64,000 nt of DNA from JAVWMQ01 sp036637375. GTDB lineage: Bacteria; Bacillota; Clostridia; Peptostreptococcales; Anaerovoracaceae. A program made the position numbers and the translations under genes. Numbering within the stretch: the first letter of the stretch is position 1; each line of letters starts with the position of its first letter. Below the pieces are notes generated by a model, which saw only the letters and a list, made by a program, of their open reading frames with translations, ran no database searches and was not told the origin of the DNA. Positions 25,612 to 34,480 of this stretch are shown piece after piece. The DNA is taken from NCBI GenBank assembly GCA_036637375.1, contig JAVWMQ010000004.1, forward strand, positions 4,789 through 68,788, read 5' to 3'.

Positions 25612-26496
25612 ATGATAAAAAGTATGACAGGATTTGGTAAAGGTGAATTTACCGATTCAAAAAGAAACATCACAGTTGAAATGAAATCTGTAAATCACAG
25701 ATATGTTGATATTCATGTAAAGATGCCAAGACGATATGCTTTTGCCGAAGAACAGATTAAATCATTAATTAAGGAAACGGTCAAAAGAGGCAAGGTTGAG
25801 ATATCAGTTATGGTTGAAAATTTAACAGAAGAAGATGTAAAAGTTAGATTAAATCATATGGTGGCAAAGCAATATTTAGAAAACCTAACAGAGTTAAAGG
25901 AATTGTTTTCGCTTAAGGACGAGGTTACTCTTCAATATTTGGCAAGCTTACCAGATGTAATGAAGTCAGTGCCAGACGTTGAAAGTGAAGAAGAAATCCG
26001 AGAAACAATTGCTGCAGCTGTTTCAATGGCAATTAAGAACTTCGATAATATGAGAATAACTGAAGGTGAGAAACTAGGTGAAGACCTATTGATGCGAGGC
26101 GATTTAATTAGAGACTATGTAAAGAAAATCGAGCTTAAAGCACCACTTGTTGGAGAAATATACGCAAAGAAACTAAAGGATAGAATTAGTGATCTTTTGG
26201 CAAACAATGTTGAAATTCCAGAGGACAGAATTTTGATGGAAGCTGCTATTTTTGCAGATAAGGCAAATGTGACAGAAGAACTGGTAAGACTTGATAGTCA
26301 CATTATTCAGCTAAATAATATAATCAAAAAAGGAACTAAATCAGAAGGCAAGAAACTTGATTTTTTAGTTCAAGAAATGAATCGAGAAACTAATACAATA
26401 GGGTCAAAAGCTAATGATCTTGAAGTGACAGAAACTGTTTTAGAGATAAAAAGCGAAGTTGAAAAAATAAGGGAACAAGTTCAAAATATTGAGTAA
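25612..26496 (+). CDS. yicC: YicC/YloC family endoribonuclease
   Basis: 294 residues with the family N-terminus MIKSMTGFGKGE and SVNHRYVDIHVKMPRR, and the C-terminal DUF1732 part, RLDSHIIQLNNIIKKG, GKKLDFLVQEMNRETNTIGSKAND. YicC proteins are endoribonucleases involved in RNA turnover. In many Clostridia and Bacilli remA (DUF370) sits between this gene and gmk; here it is absent. AAAAGGAG precedes the ATG. Confidence 0.94.
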   Translation: MIKSMTGFGKGEFTDSKRNITVEMKSVNHRYVDIHVKMPRRYAFAEEQIKSLIKETVKRGKVEISVMVENLTEEDVKVRLNHMVAKQYLENLTELKELFSLKDEVTLQYLASLPDVMKSVPDVESEEEIRETIAAAVSMAIKNFDNMRITEGEKLGEDLLMRGDLIRDYVKKIELKAPLVGEIYAKKLKDRISDLLANNVEIPEDRILMEAAIFADKANVTEELVRLDSHIIQLNNIIKKGTKSEGKKLDFLVQEMNRETNTIGSKANDLEVTETVLEIKSEVEKIREQVQNIE

Positions 26497-26501
26497 AAAT
26501 A

Positions 26502-26530
26502 TTGAAATCATTACAAAACAATGATATAAT
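26502..26530 (+). promoter_or_regulatory. Sigma-A promoter for gmk-rpoZ
   Basis: TTGAAA (26502-26507), 17-base spacer, TATAAT (26525-26530) with TG one base upstream (extended -10). It begins just after the yicC stop, so gmk-rpoZ can be transcribed independently of yicC. Confidence 0.8.
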
Positions 26531-26564
26531 CAAATGTCATAAAAAGAATTCAAAAGGAGTAATG

Positions 26565-27176
26565 ATGAATAAAGGACGCTTATTGATTATTTCCGGACCA
26601 TCGGGTGCGGGTAAAGGTACAATTTGTAAGGAACTGTTTAAAGAAAAAGACGATGTTGTTTTTTCAGTTTCCATGACTACTAGGAAACCAAGACCTGGTG
26701 AGATAGATGGCAAAAATTATTATTTTGTTTCAAAAGAAGAATTTGAATCTAAGATTGACGCAGATGGATTTTTGGAATATGCCAGTGTATTTGAAAACTA
26801 CTATGGGACACCAAAGGATTTGGTATTAGAAGAACTTAACAAAGGTAATGATGTTTTACTTGAAATAGACATTCAAGGAGCAATGCAAATTAAAAACGTA
26901 TACAAAGAGGGTGTTTTTATTTTTATAATGCCCCCATCAATGAAGGTTTTAGAAGAACGAATTACTGGTAGAGGAACAGAAACAAAAGATAGTTTGAAGC
27001 TTCGTTTAGGTAAGGCGTTAAAAGAAATTGCATATATCGACAAATATGATTATGCAGTTATTAATGACAAATTAGAGGATGCTGTAGCTAGAGTTAAAGC
27101 AATCATCGAAGCAGAACATTCAAAAGTCAGAGAAGATATTTATAAGTTAATTGAGAAATACAAGGAGGAAGAGTAA
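26565..27176 (+). CDS. gmk: Guanylate kinase
   Basis: A 203-residue kinase that converts GMP to GDP with ATP. P-loop GPSGAGKGT, then SVSMTTRKPRPGEIDGKNYYFV, YYGTPKDLV and LLEIDIQGAMQI are the canonical GMP-binding motifs. ATG 26565 lies 5 bases after AAAGGAG; ATG 26562 is too close. The long upstream extension to 26502 overlaps the promoter and is rejected. rpoZ overlaps the stop. Confidence 0.97.
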   Translation: MNKGRLLIISGPSGAGKGTICKELFKEKDDVVFSVSMTTRKPRPGEIDGKNYYFVSKEEFESKIDADGFLEYASVFENYYGTPKDLVLEELNKGNDVLLEIDIQGAMQIKNVYKEGVFIFIMPPSMKVLEERITGRGTETKDSLKLRLGKALKEIAYIDKYDYAVINDKLEDAVARVKAIIEAEHSKVREDIYKLIEKYKEEE

Positions 27177-27373
27177 TGTTATACCCATCCGTAAATGAGA
27201 TTAGAAAAAAAGCTGATAGTAGATATACTTTAGTAGTTCTTGCTGCAAAGCGTGCGAGAGATATTATTGATGGTAAACCTATGCTTGTTGAAGATGGTAA
27301 CCCAGAAAAACCTGTTTCTGTGGCTGCTGTTGAAATTGCAAAAGACTATATCACGTACAGAAGAGAAGAATAA
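27176..27373 (+). CDS. rpoZ: DNA-directed RNA polymerase omega subunit
   Basis: 65 residues: MLYPSVNEIRKKADSRYTLV, then AAKRARDIIDG and the C-terminal AVEIAKDYI. Omega helps fold and assemble beta-prime. gmk-rpoZ pairing is near universal and the ATG overlaps the gmk stop by one base. A terminator-like hairpin follows. Confidence 0.95.
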   Translation: MLYPSVNEIRKKADSRYTLVVLAAKRARDIIDGKPMLVEDGNPEKPVSVAAVEIAKDYITYRREE

Positions 27374-27383
27374 AGCTAATTTT

Positions 27384-27421
27384 AGCGCCGAGTTTATATT
27401 TATATGGACCAGGCGCTTTTT
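27384..27421 (+). terminator. Terminator after rpoZ
   Basis: AGCGCC (27384-27389) pairs with GGCGCT (27412-27417) across a 22-base loop and is followed by a T-run. The short stem and long loop make it moderate. Confidence 0.6.
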
Positions 27422-27501
27422 AATTAATATATATTATTTGAAAACGCATATAAATTTATAAAAGTTAACACCGGTAGAGAGGTAATACACGAGGGGAAAT
27501 T

Positions 27502-27846
27502 ATGCTAGAAAAATATATTATTGTAAAGAACAACAAGGAAGTTTCTAAAGTTGCGCTTAATAGCGTTGATTATTTTTTTAAGGATGAGGGGCGATGGAGA
27601 ATACTTGTAAATGGTGAAACCTGTGACGTTAAAGCGGATTTTGATCAATTCAGAGAATATTTGGGTGAGGAGTTTTATTTTTGTAATAGAACAAGATGTT
27701 TAAATTTAAATAGGATTAACAAATGTGGAAACTGTGAAATAGTTTTTGATAATGGGAATATCCTAACTATTGGTAAAAATACTTGTTATGAAACGCAAAA
27801 GAAATTTACTGATTTTATTATGAATAAAATAATAGAAAAGCGTTGA
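27502..27846 (+). CDS. Stand-alone LytTR-type DNA-binding protein
   Basis: 114 residues made of one LytTR-like domain and little else: VDYFFKDEGRWRILVNG, then FYFCNRTRCLNLNRINK (the family core is usually FYR.HRS.LVN...I), then DNGNILTIGKN and a terminal helix. No receiver domain and no membrane segment are visible. Such orphans act as transcription regulators, sometimes with a small membrane partner, which is absent here. GAGGGG precedes the ATG. The target is unknown; it lies alone between rpoZ and the rpsB promoter. Confidence 0.75.
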   Translation: MLEKYIIVKNNKEVSKVALNSVDYFFKDEGRWRILVNGETCDVKADFDQFREYLGEEFYFCNRTRCLNLNRINKCGNCEIVFDNGNILTIGKNTCYETQKKFTDFIMNKIIEKR

Positions 27847-27852
27847 AAACTA

Positions 27853-27881
27853 TTGCAATTGAACTTGGAATGGTGTATTAT
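27853..27881 (+). promoter_or_regulatory. Promoter of rpsB-tsf
   Basis: TTGCAA (27853-27858), 17-base spacer, TATTAT (27876-27881). Transcription would start near 27888, giving a leader of about 115 bases before rpsB. Confidence 0.65.
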
Positions 27882-27888
27882 ATTACAG

Positions 27889-28001
27889 GTGTTGTTCATA
27901 AGGGAACGCACAAGTAATCACGCTGAACGACTTAAAAGGTGGTGCCTTATTGGCTCCTTTTAAGGGAAGTATCAGTGGAAGGAAATAACCAGGAGGAAAA
28001 T
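27889..28001 (+). ncRNA. Structured 5' leader of rpsB-tsf mRNA
   Basis: The leader can form two stems. GTTCA (27894-27898) pairs with TGAAC (27924-27928). CTTAAAAGG (27931-27939) pairs perfectly with CCTTTTAAG (27956-27964), enclosing GCC (27944-27946) with GGC (27952-27954) and a TTATT loop. No T-run follows, so control would be at translation, for example S2 autoregulation. I do not recognise it as a named family; the GGTGGTGCC stretch is T-box-like only superficially. Confidence 0.5.
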
Positions 28002-28739
28002 ATGTCAGTAATTTCAATGAAACAGCTTTTAGAAGCAGGTGTTCACTTTGGACATCAGACAAGAAGATGGAACCCAAAAATGGCTCCATACATTTTTACA
28101 GAAAGAAATGGTATTTACATCATCGACTTACAGAAAACTGTAAGAAAGATTGATGAAGCTTACTCTTTCATGAAGGAAGTTGGCGAAAGCGGCAAACCAG
28201 TATTATTCGTAGGAACAAAGAAACAGGCTCAGGCTGCTATCAAAGATGAAGCTGCTAGATGCGGAATGTACTACGTTAACCAGAGATGGTTAGGCGGAAT
28301 GCTAACTAACTACAAGACAATTTCTGCTAGAATTAAGAGACTTAATGATATTAAGAGAATGTCTGAAGATGGAACTTTTGCTAAATTAGGTAAGAGAGAA
28401 GTTCTAACACTTGAAAGAGAATATGAAAGATTAGAAAAATTCTTAGGCGGTATCAAAGACATGAAAGGTATGCCAGGAGCAATCTTCGTTGTTGACCCTA
28501 AGAAAGAAAGAATTGCAGTTAAAGAAGCTAGAATTCTAGGAATTCCAGTTGTTGGTATCGTAGATACAAACTGTGACCCTGATGATGTTGATTACATTAT
28601 TCCTGCTAATGATGATGCTATTAGAGCAGTTAAATTAATTGCTGGTGGCATGGCTGACGCTATCATCGAAGGCAGACAGGGAGAAAGTTTCGATGAAGGA
28701 GAAGCTACTTCAGAAGTAGCAGAAAGCGAGGCAGAATAA
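28002..28739 (+). CDS. rpsB: 30S ribosomal protein S2 (uS2)
   Basis: 245 residues. Landmarks: VISMKQLLEAGVHFGHQTRRWNP at the start (key part GVHFGHQTRRWNPKM), FVGTKKQAQ, WLGGMLTN and VVGIVDTNCDPD. AGGAGG precedes ATG 28002; the upstream in-frame ATG at 27939 lies inside the leader stem. The C-terminus has an acidic extension. tsf overlaps its stop codon. Confidence 0.98.
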   Translation: MSVISMKQLLEAGVHFGHQTRRWNPKMAPYIFTERNGIYIIDLQKTVRKIDEAYSFMKEVGESGKPVLFVGTKKQAQAAIKDEAARCGMYYVNQRWLGGMLTNYKTISARIKRLNDIKRMSEDGTFAKLGKREVLTLEREYERLEKFLGGIKDMKGMPGAIFVVDPKKERIAVKEARILGIPVVGIVDTNCDPDDVDYIIPANDDAIRAVKLIAGGMADAIIEGRQGESFDEGEATSEVAESEAE

Positions 28740-29662
28740 TGGCAGTAACAGCACAGATGGTAAAAGAACTTAGAGAAATCACAGGCGCAGGCATGATGGA
28801 TTGCAAAAAAGTTCTTGTTGAAACAGATGGCGATATTGAAAAAGGTATTGAGCTACTAAGAGAAAAAGGACTTGCTAAAGCAGCTAAAAAAGCTGGAAGA
28901 GTTGCAGCACAGGGTCTTGTAAGACTTGCATTCTCAGCAGATGGCAAAAAAGCAGCTATTATCGAAGTAAACTCAGAAACAGACTTCGTTGCAAAGAATG
29001 ATGATTTCATTAACTTTGTTGAAGGGCTAGCAAACTTAGCATTAGAATCAGATGTAGCAGACCTAGAAGCATTCATGGCTCTTTCATTTGGTGAAGGTAC
29101 AGTTCAGGATAGCTTAAACAACAAGATTGCAACAATCGGTGAAAACATGAACATCAGAAGATTTGAAAAGTTCGAAGAGCCAGGAGTTGTTTATGGCGGT
29201 TATGTTCACGGAAACGGAACAATCGGTGTAATCGTTGGAATTAAAACAGATGCTACTGTTGAAGAAATTCAGGTTGTAGGTAAAGACGTTGCAATGCAGG
29301 TTGCTTCAATGAACCCACAGTTCTTAGATGAATCTTCAGTAGATCCAGCATACATTGCACACGAAAGAGAAATCCTAACTCAGCAGGTTCTAAACGAAGG
29401 TAAAAAGCCAGAAATGGTTGACAGAATCGTTGATGGAAAAATCAAAAAAGAAATCAAAGAAGTTTGCCTAGTTGAACAGAAATTTGTTAAGAATGGCGAT
29501 GTAACAGTTAAGCAGTATGTTGCTGAAGCTGGTGCAGCTATTGGCAAAGATATGGAAGTTGCTTCAATGCTTCGTTATGAAGTAGGCGAAGGAATCGAAA
29601 AAGTTGAAGAAGACTTTGCAGCAGAAGTAGCAGCACAGCAGGCAGCTGCAGCAGCTAAATAA
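28739..29662 (+). CDS. tsf: Translation elongation factor Ts
   Basis: 307 residues, the nucleotide exchange factor of EF-Tu. N-terminal UBA-like domain VKELREITGAGMMDCKKVL, then the EF-Tu contact motif TDFVAKND, and the C-terminal coiled-coil/dimer region. It ends in an Ala/Gln-rich tail. The pyrH-frr pair that commonly follows tsf is instead 24.5 kb away. Confidence 0.98.
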   Translation: MAVTAQMVKELREITGAGMMDCKKVLVETDGDIEKGIELLREKGLAKAAKKAGRVAAQGLVRLAFSADGKKAAIIEVNSETDFVAKNDDFINFVEGLANLALESDVADLEAFMALSFGEGTVQDSLNNKIATIGENMNIRRFEKFEEPGVVYGGYVHGNGTIGVIVGIKTDATVEEIQVVGKDVAMQVASMNPQFLDESSVDPAYIAHEREILTQQVLNEGKKPEMVDRIVDGKIKKEIKEVCLVEQKFVKNGDVTVKQYVAEAGAAIGKDMEVASMLRYEVGEGIEKVEEDFAAEVAAQQAAAAAK

Positions 29663-29700
29663 GCAAAGAATATTCTAAACAACACAATTAAATTAGAAAT

Positions 29701-29737
29701 AAAATGAACACAGAATTTCTGTGTTCATTTTTTTTTT
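29701..29737 (+). terminator. Strong terminator after tsf
   Basis: A 14-bp stem, 29701-29714 against 29718-29731, with a 3-base loop and continuing into an uninterrupted run of T. It marks the end of the rpsB-tsf unit. Confidence 0.93.
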
Positions 29738-29780
29738 ATGCCTAAAATTCGTATAAATAAATCTTTATACAATCTTAATA

Positions 29781-29801
29781 CATTACATATATATGTTAAT
29801 G
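29781..29801. promoter_or_regulatory. Palindrome upstream of kdpF
   Basis: ACATATATATGT (29785-29796) is a perfect 12-bp palindrome, flanked by CATT and TAATG that nearly extend it. It is 60 bp before kdpF and could be a KdpE or other operator; alternation of A and T makes chance symmetry likelier. A ydaO (c-di-AMP) riboswitch is not present; the space is too short. Confidence 0.35.
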
Positions 29802-29861
29802 CACAATTAATACCCAAAGTGGTAATCTTGGTATATCAGTTATTAAGTAAGGAGGACAGAC

Positions 29862-29951
29862 ATGGGAATATTGATACCAATTATTGGCGGAGTAATGGTT
29901 TCGTTACTAGTGTATTATGTAGTGATTTTATTAAGAGGAGATAAGCAATGA
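29862..29951 (+). CDS. kdpF: KdpF-like small membrane subunit of the K+-ATPase
   Basis: A 29-residue peptide, mostly one membrane helix (IPIIGGVMVSLLVYYVVILL), ending RGDKQ. GGAGG precedes the ATG and the stop overlaps the kdpA start (ATGA). KdpF stabilises the KdpABC complex. Gene position and length fit; the sequence itself is weakly conserved in this family. Confidence 0.8.
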   Translation: MGILIPIIGGVMVSLLVYYVVILLRGDKQ

Positions 29952-31765
29952 GAGATATAATTATAGAATATGCAATGTATTTAATAATTTTGGTAGGACT
30001 TGGAATTCCACTTGGAGCATATATTGGAAAAGTTATGAATGGAGAAAAAACTTTTTTGTCCAAAATATTAGTTCCTTGTGAGAACTTAGTATATAAAGTT
30101 ATAAAGATAGATAAGAACCAGGAAATGACATGGAAAAAATATGCATTAAGTGCATTAGTATTTAGTGGAGTAAGCTTTTTAGTTGTATTTGGTTTACAGC
30201 TAGCTCAAGGATTTTTGCCAGGCAATCCACAAAACCTTCAAGGTGTTGCTCCTGACTTATCCTTTAACACTGCGGTTAGTTTTATAACAAATACAAACTG
30301 GCAGTCATACAGTGGAGAAGCCACTTTGAGCTACTTGACACAGGCATTAGGATTAACAGTTCAGAACTTTGTATCAGCAGCAACAGGTATAGCAGTATTG
30401 TTTGCATTAATTAGAGGCTTTACAAGGATAAATGAAAAAGGTGTTGGTAATTATTTCAAAGACATGACAAGAGTTCTTATTCATGTTCTGATTCCAATTA
30501 ATATTGTAATAGCTATGCTACTTGTTGGTGGTGGTGTTGTTCAAAATATGAACCAAGCACAAGAAGTTGCATTACTTGAACCTATTGCAGTTACAGCAGA
30601 AGGGGAGATTATCAAAGATGCAAAAATAGATTTGGAAAATAAAACGGTAAAAGTAGAAGATAACATCGTAAAAGATGCTGAAATTGTTACAAAGCAATTT
30701 GTACCACAGGGACCAGCGGCAAGTCAGGTTGCAATTAAACAGACAGGAACCAATGGTGGTGGTTTCTTTGGAACTAACTCTGCACACCCACTAGAAAATC
30801 CAAATGGATTTACAAATTTAATTGAAATGATTTCAATATTGCTTATCCCAGTAGCTCTTTGTTTTACATTTGGTAGAAATATCAAAAATAAACGACAAGG
30901 GGTAGCAATATTTATGGCAATGTTTATATGTTTAGTAGTTGCTCTAAGTACAATTGCTGTTAATGAACAAATGGCTACAGCACAACTTGCGCAAGATGGT
31001 GCTGTTAATATGACAACAGTTGAGCAAGCTGGTGGAAATATGGAAGGCAAAGAAAGTAGATTTGGTATTGCCGCATCATCGACTTGGACAGCATTTACAA
31101 CAGCAGCATCAAGTGGTTCTGTAAACTCAATGATAGATAGTTACACTCCAATTGGAGGACTTGTAGCAATGTTACAGATGCAACTAGGAGAAGTTATATT
31201 TGGTGGTGTTGGATCAGGATTATATGGTATGTTAGCATTTGCAATATTAACTGTATTTATTGCAGGTCTAATGGTTGGAAGAACACCAGAATTTTTAGGC
31301 AAAAAAATAGAGCCATACGAGATGAAATGGGCTGTACTAGTTTGTTTAGCAACTCCTGCAGCGATATTAATTGGCAGTGGTATTAGTGCAATGCTTCCAG
31401 GAACTATAGATAACCTTGCTAATGGAGGCGCCCATGGATTTTCTGAAATGCTGTATGCATATACATCAGCTGGTGGGAATAATGGCTCTGCATTTGCAGG
31501 ATACAATGGTAACACATTGTTTGGAAATATATCATTAGGAATGTCAATGTTATTTGCTAGATTTTTACCTATAGTGGGTACACTTGCAATTGCAGGAAGT
31601 CTTGCAAAGAAAAAGAAAATTGCTGAAACAGCAGGTACATTATCAACAACAAACGGTACATTTGTATTTTTACTAATATTTGTTGTTTTACTAATAGGCG
31701 CATTAAGCTTTGTACCAGCTTTGGCACTTGGACCTATTGCTGAGTTTTTTGGAAGTTTAGTATAG
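29948..31765 (+). CDS. kdpA: Potassium-transporting ATPase subunit KdpA
   Basis: 605 residues, the K+-channel-like subunit, with about ten membrane segments. Selectivity-loop motifs: NTNWQSYSGE, GTNGGGFFGTNSAHPLENPNGFTN (key part GTNGGGFFG), YTSAGGNNGSAFAGY. Compared with E. coli KdpA (557 residues) it carries an extra ~40 residues in an external loop near positions 215-245, rich in Glu, Lys and Val. Part of the high-affinity, ATP-driven K+ uptake pump. Confidence 0.97.
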   Translation: MRDIIIEYAMYLIILVGLGIPLGAYIGKVMNGEKTFLSKILVPCENLVYKVIKIDKNQEMTWKKYALSALVFSGVSFLVVFGLQLAQGFLPGNPQNLQGVAPDLSFNTAVSFITNTNWQSYSGEATLSYLTQALGLTVQNFVSAATGIAVLFALIRGFTRINEKGVGNYFKDMTRVLIHVLIPINIVIAMLLVGGGVVQNMNQAQEVALLEPIAVTAEGEIIKDAKIDLENKTVKVEDNIVKDAEIVTKQFVPQGPAASQVAIKQTGTNGGGFFGTNSAHPLENPNGFTNLIEMISILLIPVALCFTFGRNIKNKRQGVAIFMAMFICLVVALSTIAVNEQMATAQLAQDGAVNMTTVEQAGGNMEGKESRFGIAASSTWTAFTTAASSGSVNSMIDSYTPIGGLVAMLQMQLGEVIFGGVGSGLYGMLAFAILTVFIAGLMVGRTPEFLGKKIEPYEMKWAVLVCLATPAAILIGSGISAMLPGTIDNLANGGAHGFSEMLYAYTSAGGNNGSAFAGYNGNTLFGNISLGMSMLFARFLPIVGTLAIAGSLAKKKKIAETAGTLSTTNGTFVFLLIFVVLLIGALSFVPALALGPIAEFFGSLV

Positions 31766-31778
31766 GAGGAGTATAGAA

Positions 31779-33836
31779 ATGATTAAACAAGGAACTATGA
31801 AAATGGATACTATAGGAAGGGCAGTTAAGGATTCTTTTGTGAAACTATCACCTAAGACACAAGTAAAAAATCCTGTAATGCTTCTTGTATATATATCATC
31901 AATTTTAACTACAATACTATGGGGCGCATCATTAATGGGTGTTAGTGATGCTCCATCATATTATACTCTAGCTATTGCAATAATTTTATGGTTTACTGTA
32001 TTGTTTGGAAACTTTGCAGAATCAATTGCAGAAGGTAAGGGTAAAGCACAAGCAGATTCATTGAGAGCTGCAAAAAAGGATGTAGAAGCTCATAAAATAA
32101 AGAGTATAGAGACAAAGGATCAAATAGAAAATATTTCATCAGCGCTTTTGAAAAAAGGTGACATAGTTATAGTAAAGGCTGGCGAGCAGATTCCAGCTGA
32201 TGGTGATGTTATTGATGGAGCTGCATCAGTTGATGAAAGTGCAATTACAGGGGAATCAGCACCTGTAATTCGTGAAAGTGGCGGAGATAGAAGTGCTGTT
32301 ACTGGTGGTACAACGGTTCTTTCAGATTGGATTATTATTGAAATTGTAAATGAAGCAGGTAAAAGCTTTTTGGACAAAATGATAGCCATGGTAGAAGGAG
32401 CTGCTAGAAAGAAAACTCCAAATGAAATTGCTTTACAAATATTTTTGGTAGCATTATCAATTATATTTATATTAGTAACACTTTCACTTTATGCTTATTC
32501 AAATTTTACAGCATCATTAGCAGGAATTAAAAATCCAACGTCAGTGACAACATTGGTAGCACTTCTTGTTTGTCTAGCGCCAACAACAATTGGAGCTTTA
32601 CTATCTTCAATAGGAATTGCAGGAATGAGTAGGCTGAACCAAGCCAATGTACTTGCAATGAGCGGTAGAGCTATTGAAGCAGCAGGAGATGTTGATATAT
32701 TAATGCTTGACAAAACAGGGACAATAACTCTTGGTAATAGACAGGCTTCAGAATTTATACCAGTAGATGGTGTAGATATTAAAGAATTAGCAGATGCAGC
32801 CCAGTTATCATCATTAGCAGATGAGACACCAGAAGGCAGAAGCATTGTAGTTCTTGCAAAAGAACAATTTGATATTAGAGGACGAGATTTAAAAGGCAAG
32901 GGGATGACATTTGTACCTTTTACTGCAAAAACTAGAATGAGTGGTGTGGATTTTGATGGAAATGAAATTCGTAAAGGTGCAGCAGATTCTGTTAAATCAT
33001 ATGTAATTGCAGCTGGAAATACTTATAGTGATGAGTGCGATGATGTGGTGAGAAAAATAGCAGAAAAAGGTGGCACACCTTTAGTTGTGTCAAAGAATCA
33101 TAAAGTTTTAGGGGTTGTTTATCTAAAAGATATTATTAAGCAAGGTGTAAAAGAAAAATTCAATGATTTAAGACGTATGGGAATTAAGACTATAATGATT
33201 ACAGGTGATAATCCTTTGACAGCAGCGGCAATAGCAGCTGAAGCAGGTGTTGATGACTTCCTAGCAGAAGCAACACCAGAAGGCAAGCTTGAAATGATTA
33301 GGGATTTTCAGGCAAATGGGCACCTTGTAGCTATGACAGGTGATGGTACAAATGATGCACCAGCGCTAGCACAAGCAGACGTTGCAGTTGCAATGAATAC
33401 GGGAACACAAGCAGCAAAAGAAGCTGGAAATATGGTTGACCTTGATTCATCACCAACAAAATTAATTGATATTGTTAGAATAGGTAAGCAACTATTAATG
33501 ACAAGGGGAAGTTTAACGACTTTTTCTATTGCCAATGACTTAGCAAAATATTTTGCTATAATACCTGCTTTATTTATTAGTATATATCCTCAGCTTGGAG
33601 TTCTAAATGTAATGAATTTACATTCTCCAGAGACAGCAGTGCTTAGTGCGATAATATATAATGCATTAATTATTATTGCCCTTATACCTTTGGCGCTAAA
33701 AGGGGTTAAATACAGAGAAGTGTCAGCAGGAAAATTATTAAAGAGCAACTTACTAATTTATGGCGTTGGTGGGCTAATTGCACCATTTATAGCAATTAAG
33801 TTAATCGATATGCTTTTAGTAATGATGGGAATGTAG
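31779..33836 (+). CDS. kdpB: Potassium-transporting ATPase ATP-binding subunit KdpB
   Basis: 685 residues, a P-type ATPase that energises KdpA. Phosphorylated Asp D311 in DKTGTIT, the actuator motif TGESAPV, KGAADSV, and the hinge MTGDGTNDAPALAQADVAVAMN. GGAGG precedes ATG 31779. Length is normal. Confidence 0.98.
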   Translation: MIKQGTMKMDTIGRAVKDSFVKLSPKTQVKNPVMLLVYISSILTTILWGASLMGVSDAPSYYTLAIAIILWFTVLFGNFAESIAEGKGKAQADSLRAAKKDVEAHKIKSIETKDQIENISSALLKKGDIVIVKAGEQIPADGDVIDGAASVDESAITGESAPVIRESGGDRSAVTGGTTVLSDWIIIEIVNEAGKSFLDKMIAMVEGAARKKTPNEIALQIFLVALSIIFILVTLSLYAYSNFTASLAGIKNPTSVTTLVALLVCLAPTTIGALLSSIGIAGMSRLNQANVLAMSGRAIEAAGDVDILMLDKTGTITLGNRQASEFIPVDGVDIKELADAAQLSSLADETPEGRSIVVLAKEQFDIRGRDLKGKGMTFVPFTAKTRMSGVDFDGNEIRKGAADSVKSYVIAAGNTYSDECDDVVRKIAEKGGTPLVVSKNHKVLGVVYLKDIIKQGVKEKFNDLRRMGIKTIMITGDNPLTAAAIAAEAGVDDFLAEATPEGKLEMIRDFQANGHLVAMTGDGTNDAPALAQADVAVAMNTGTQAAKEAGNMVDLDSSPTKLIDIVRIGKQLLMTRGSLTTFSIANDLAKYFAIIPALFISIYPQLGVLNVMNLHSPETAVLSAIIYNALIIIALIPLALKGVKYREVSAGKLLKSNLLIYGVGGLIAPFIAIKLIDMLLVMMGM

Positions 33837-33850
33837 GAAGGAGAAAAGAA

Positions 33851-34438
33851 ATGAATGTATTTGCGAAATCAATAAAGTTTTTATTGATTATGACATTGAT
33901 ATGTGGGATTCTTTACACTGGCGTAATAACAGTTTTGGGACAAACTTTTTTTGCAAAGCAAGCAAACGGTAGTATTATTGAAATAGATGGTACTAAATAT
34001 GGCTCTGAACATATGGGACAATATTATGATTCTGACAAACATATGTGGGGTAGAATTATGAACATTGATGTAAACACTTATAAAAATAAAGATGGGGAAA
34101 GATTAATGTATTCTGCTCCATCTAACATGAGCCCTGCAAGTGAAGAATTTAGAAAAATAGTTGCTCAAAGGGTAGAAACAATAAAGGAAGCAAATGGCAA
34201 TGAAATGGAGCCTGTTCCAAATGAGCTTGTTACAGGTTCAGGTAGTGGACTTGACCCAGCAATATCTGTTGCAGCTGCTAAATATCAAGTTGAAAGATTA
34301 GCAAAAGCAAATGACATAAGTGAAGAAACTGTTTCTAGATATATTGACAAGGCTACCAAAGGCGAATTCCTAGGCATATTTGGACAAAAAACAGTTAATG
34401 TTTTGGAAGTGAATCTAATGATTGATGGGATTTTATAA
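33851..34438 (+). CDS. kdpC: Potassium-transporting ATPase subunit KdpC
   Basis: 195 residues, one N-terminal membrane segment (LLIMTLICGILYTGVITVLG) and an external domain. Typical motifs: QANGS, GSGSGLDPAIS, AAKYQVERLA and the C-terminal VNVLEVN. KdpC stabilises the complex and raises ATP affinity. It lies directly after kdpB. Confidence 0.96.
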   Translation: MNVFAKSIKFLLIMTLICGILYTGVITVLGQTFFAKQANGSIIEIDGTKYGSEHMGQYYDSDKHMWGRIMNIDVNTYKNKDGERLMYSAPSNMSPASEEFRKIVAQRVETIKEANGNEMEPVPNELVTGSGSGLDPAISVAAAKYQVERLAKANDISEETVSRYIDKATKGEFLGIFGQKTVNVLEVNLMIDGIL

Positions 34439-34444
34439 ATTTTA

Positions 34445-34453
34445 TGATATAAT
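34445..34453 (+). promoter_or_regulatory. Extended -10 promoter before kdpD
   Basis: TGATATAAT (34445-34453) is an extended -10, 28 bases before kdpD. It would let kdpDE be expressed on its own at low level, independent of kdpFABC induction. Confidence 0.6.
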
Positions 34454-34480
34454 ATGTACATCAAACGGAGGAAATAATAT

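Noticed and set aside
27931..27964. T-box element in the rpsB leader
   Set aside because: GGTGGTGCC is only superficially like the T-box bulge sequence; no specifier stem and no terminator are present.
29738..29861. c-di-AMP (ydaO) riboswitch before kdpF
   Set aside because: Expected in many Clostridia, but the 124-bp gap is too short and lacks the conserved aptamer core.
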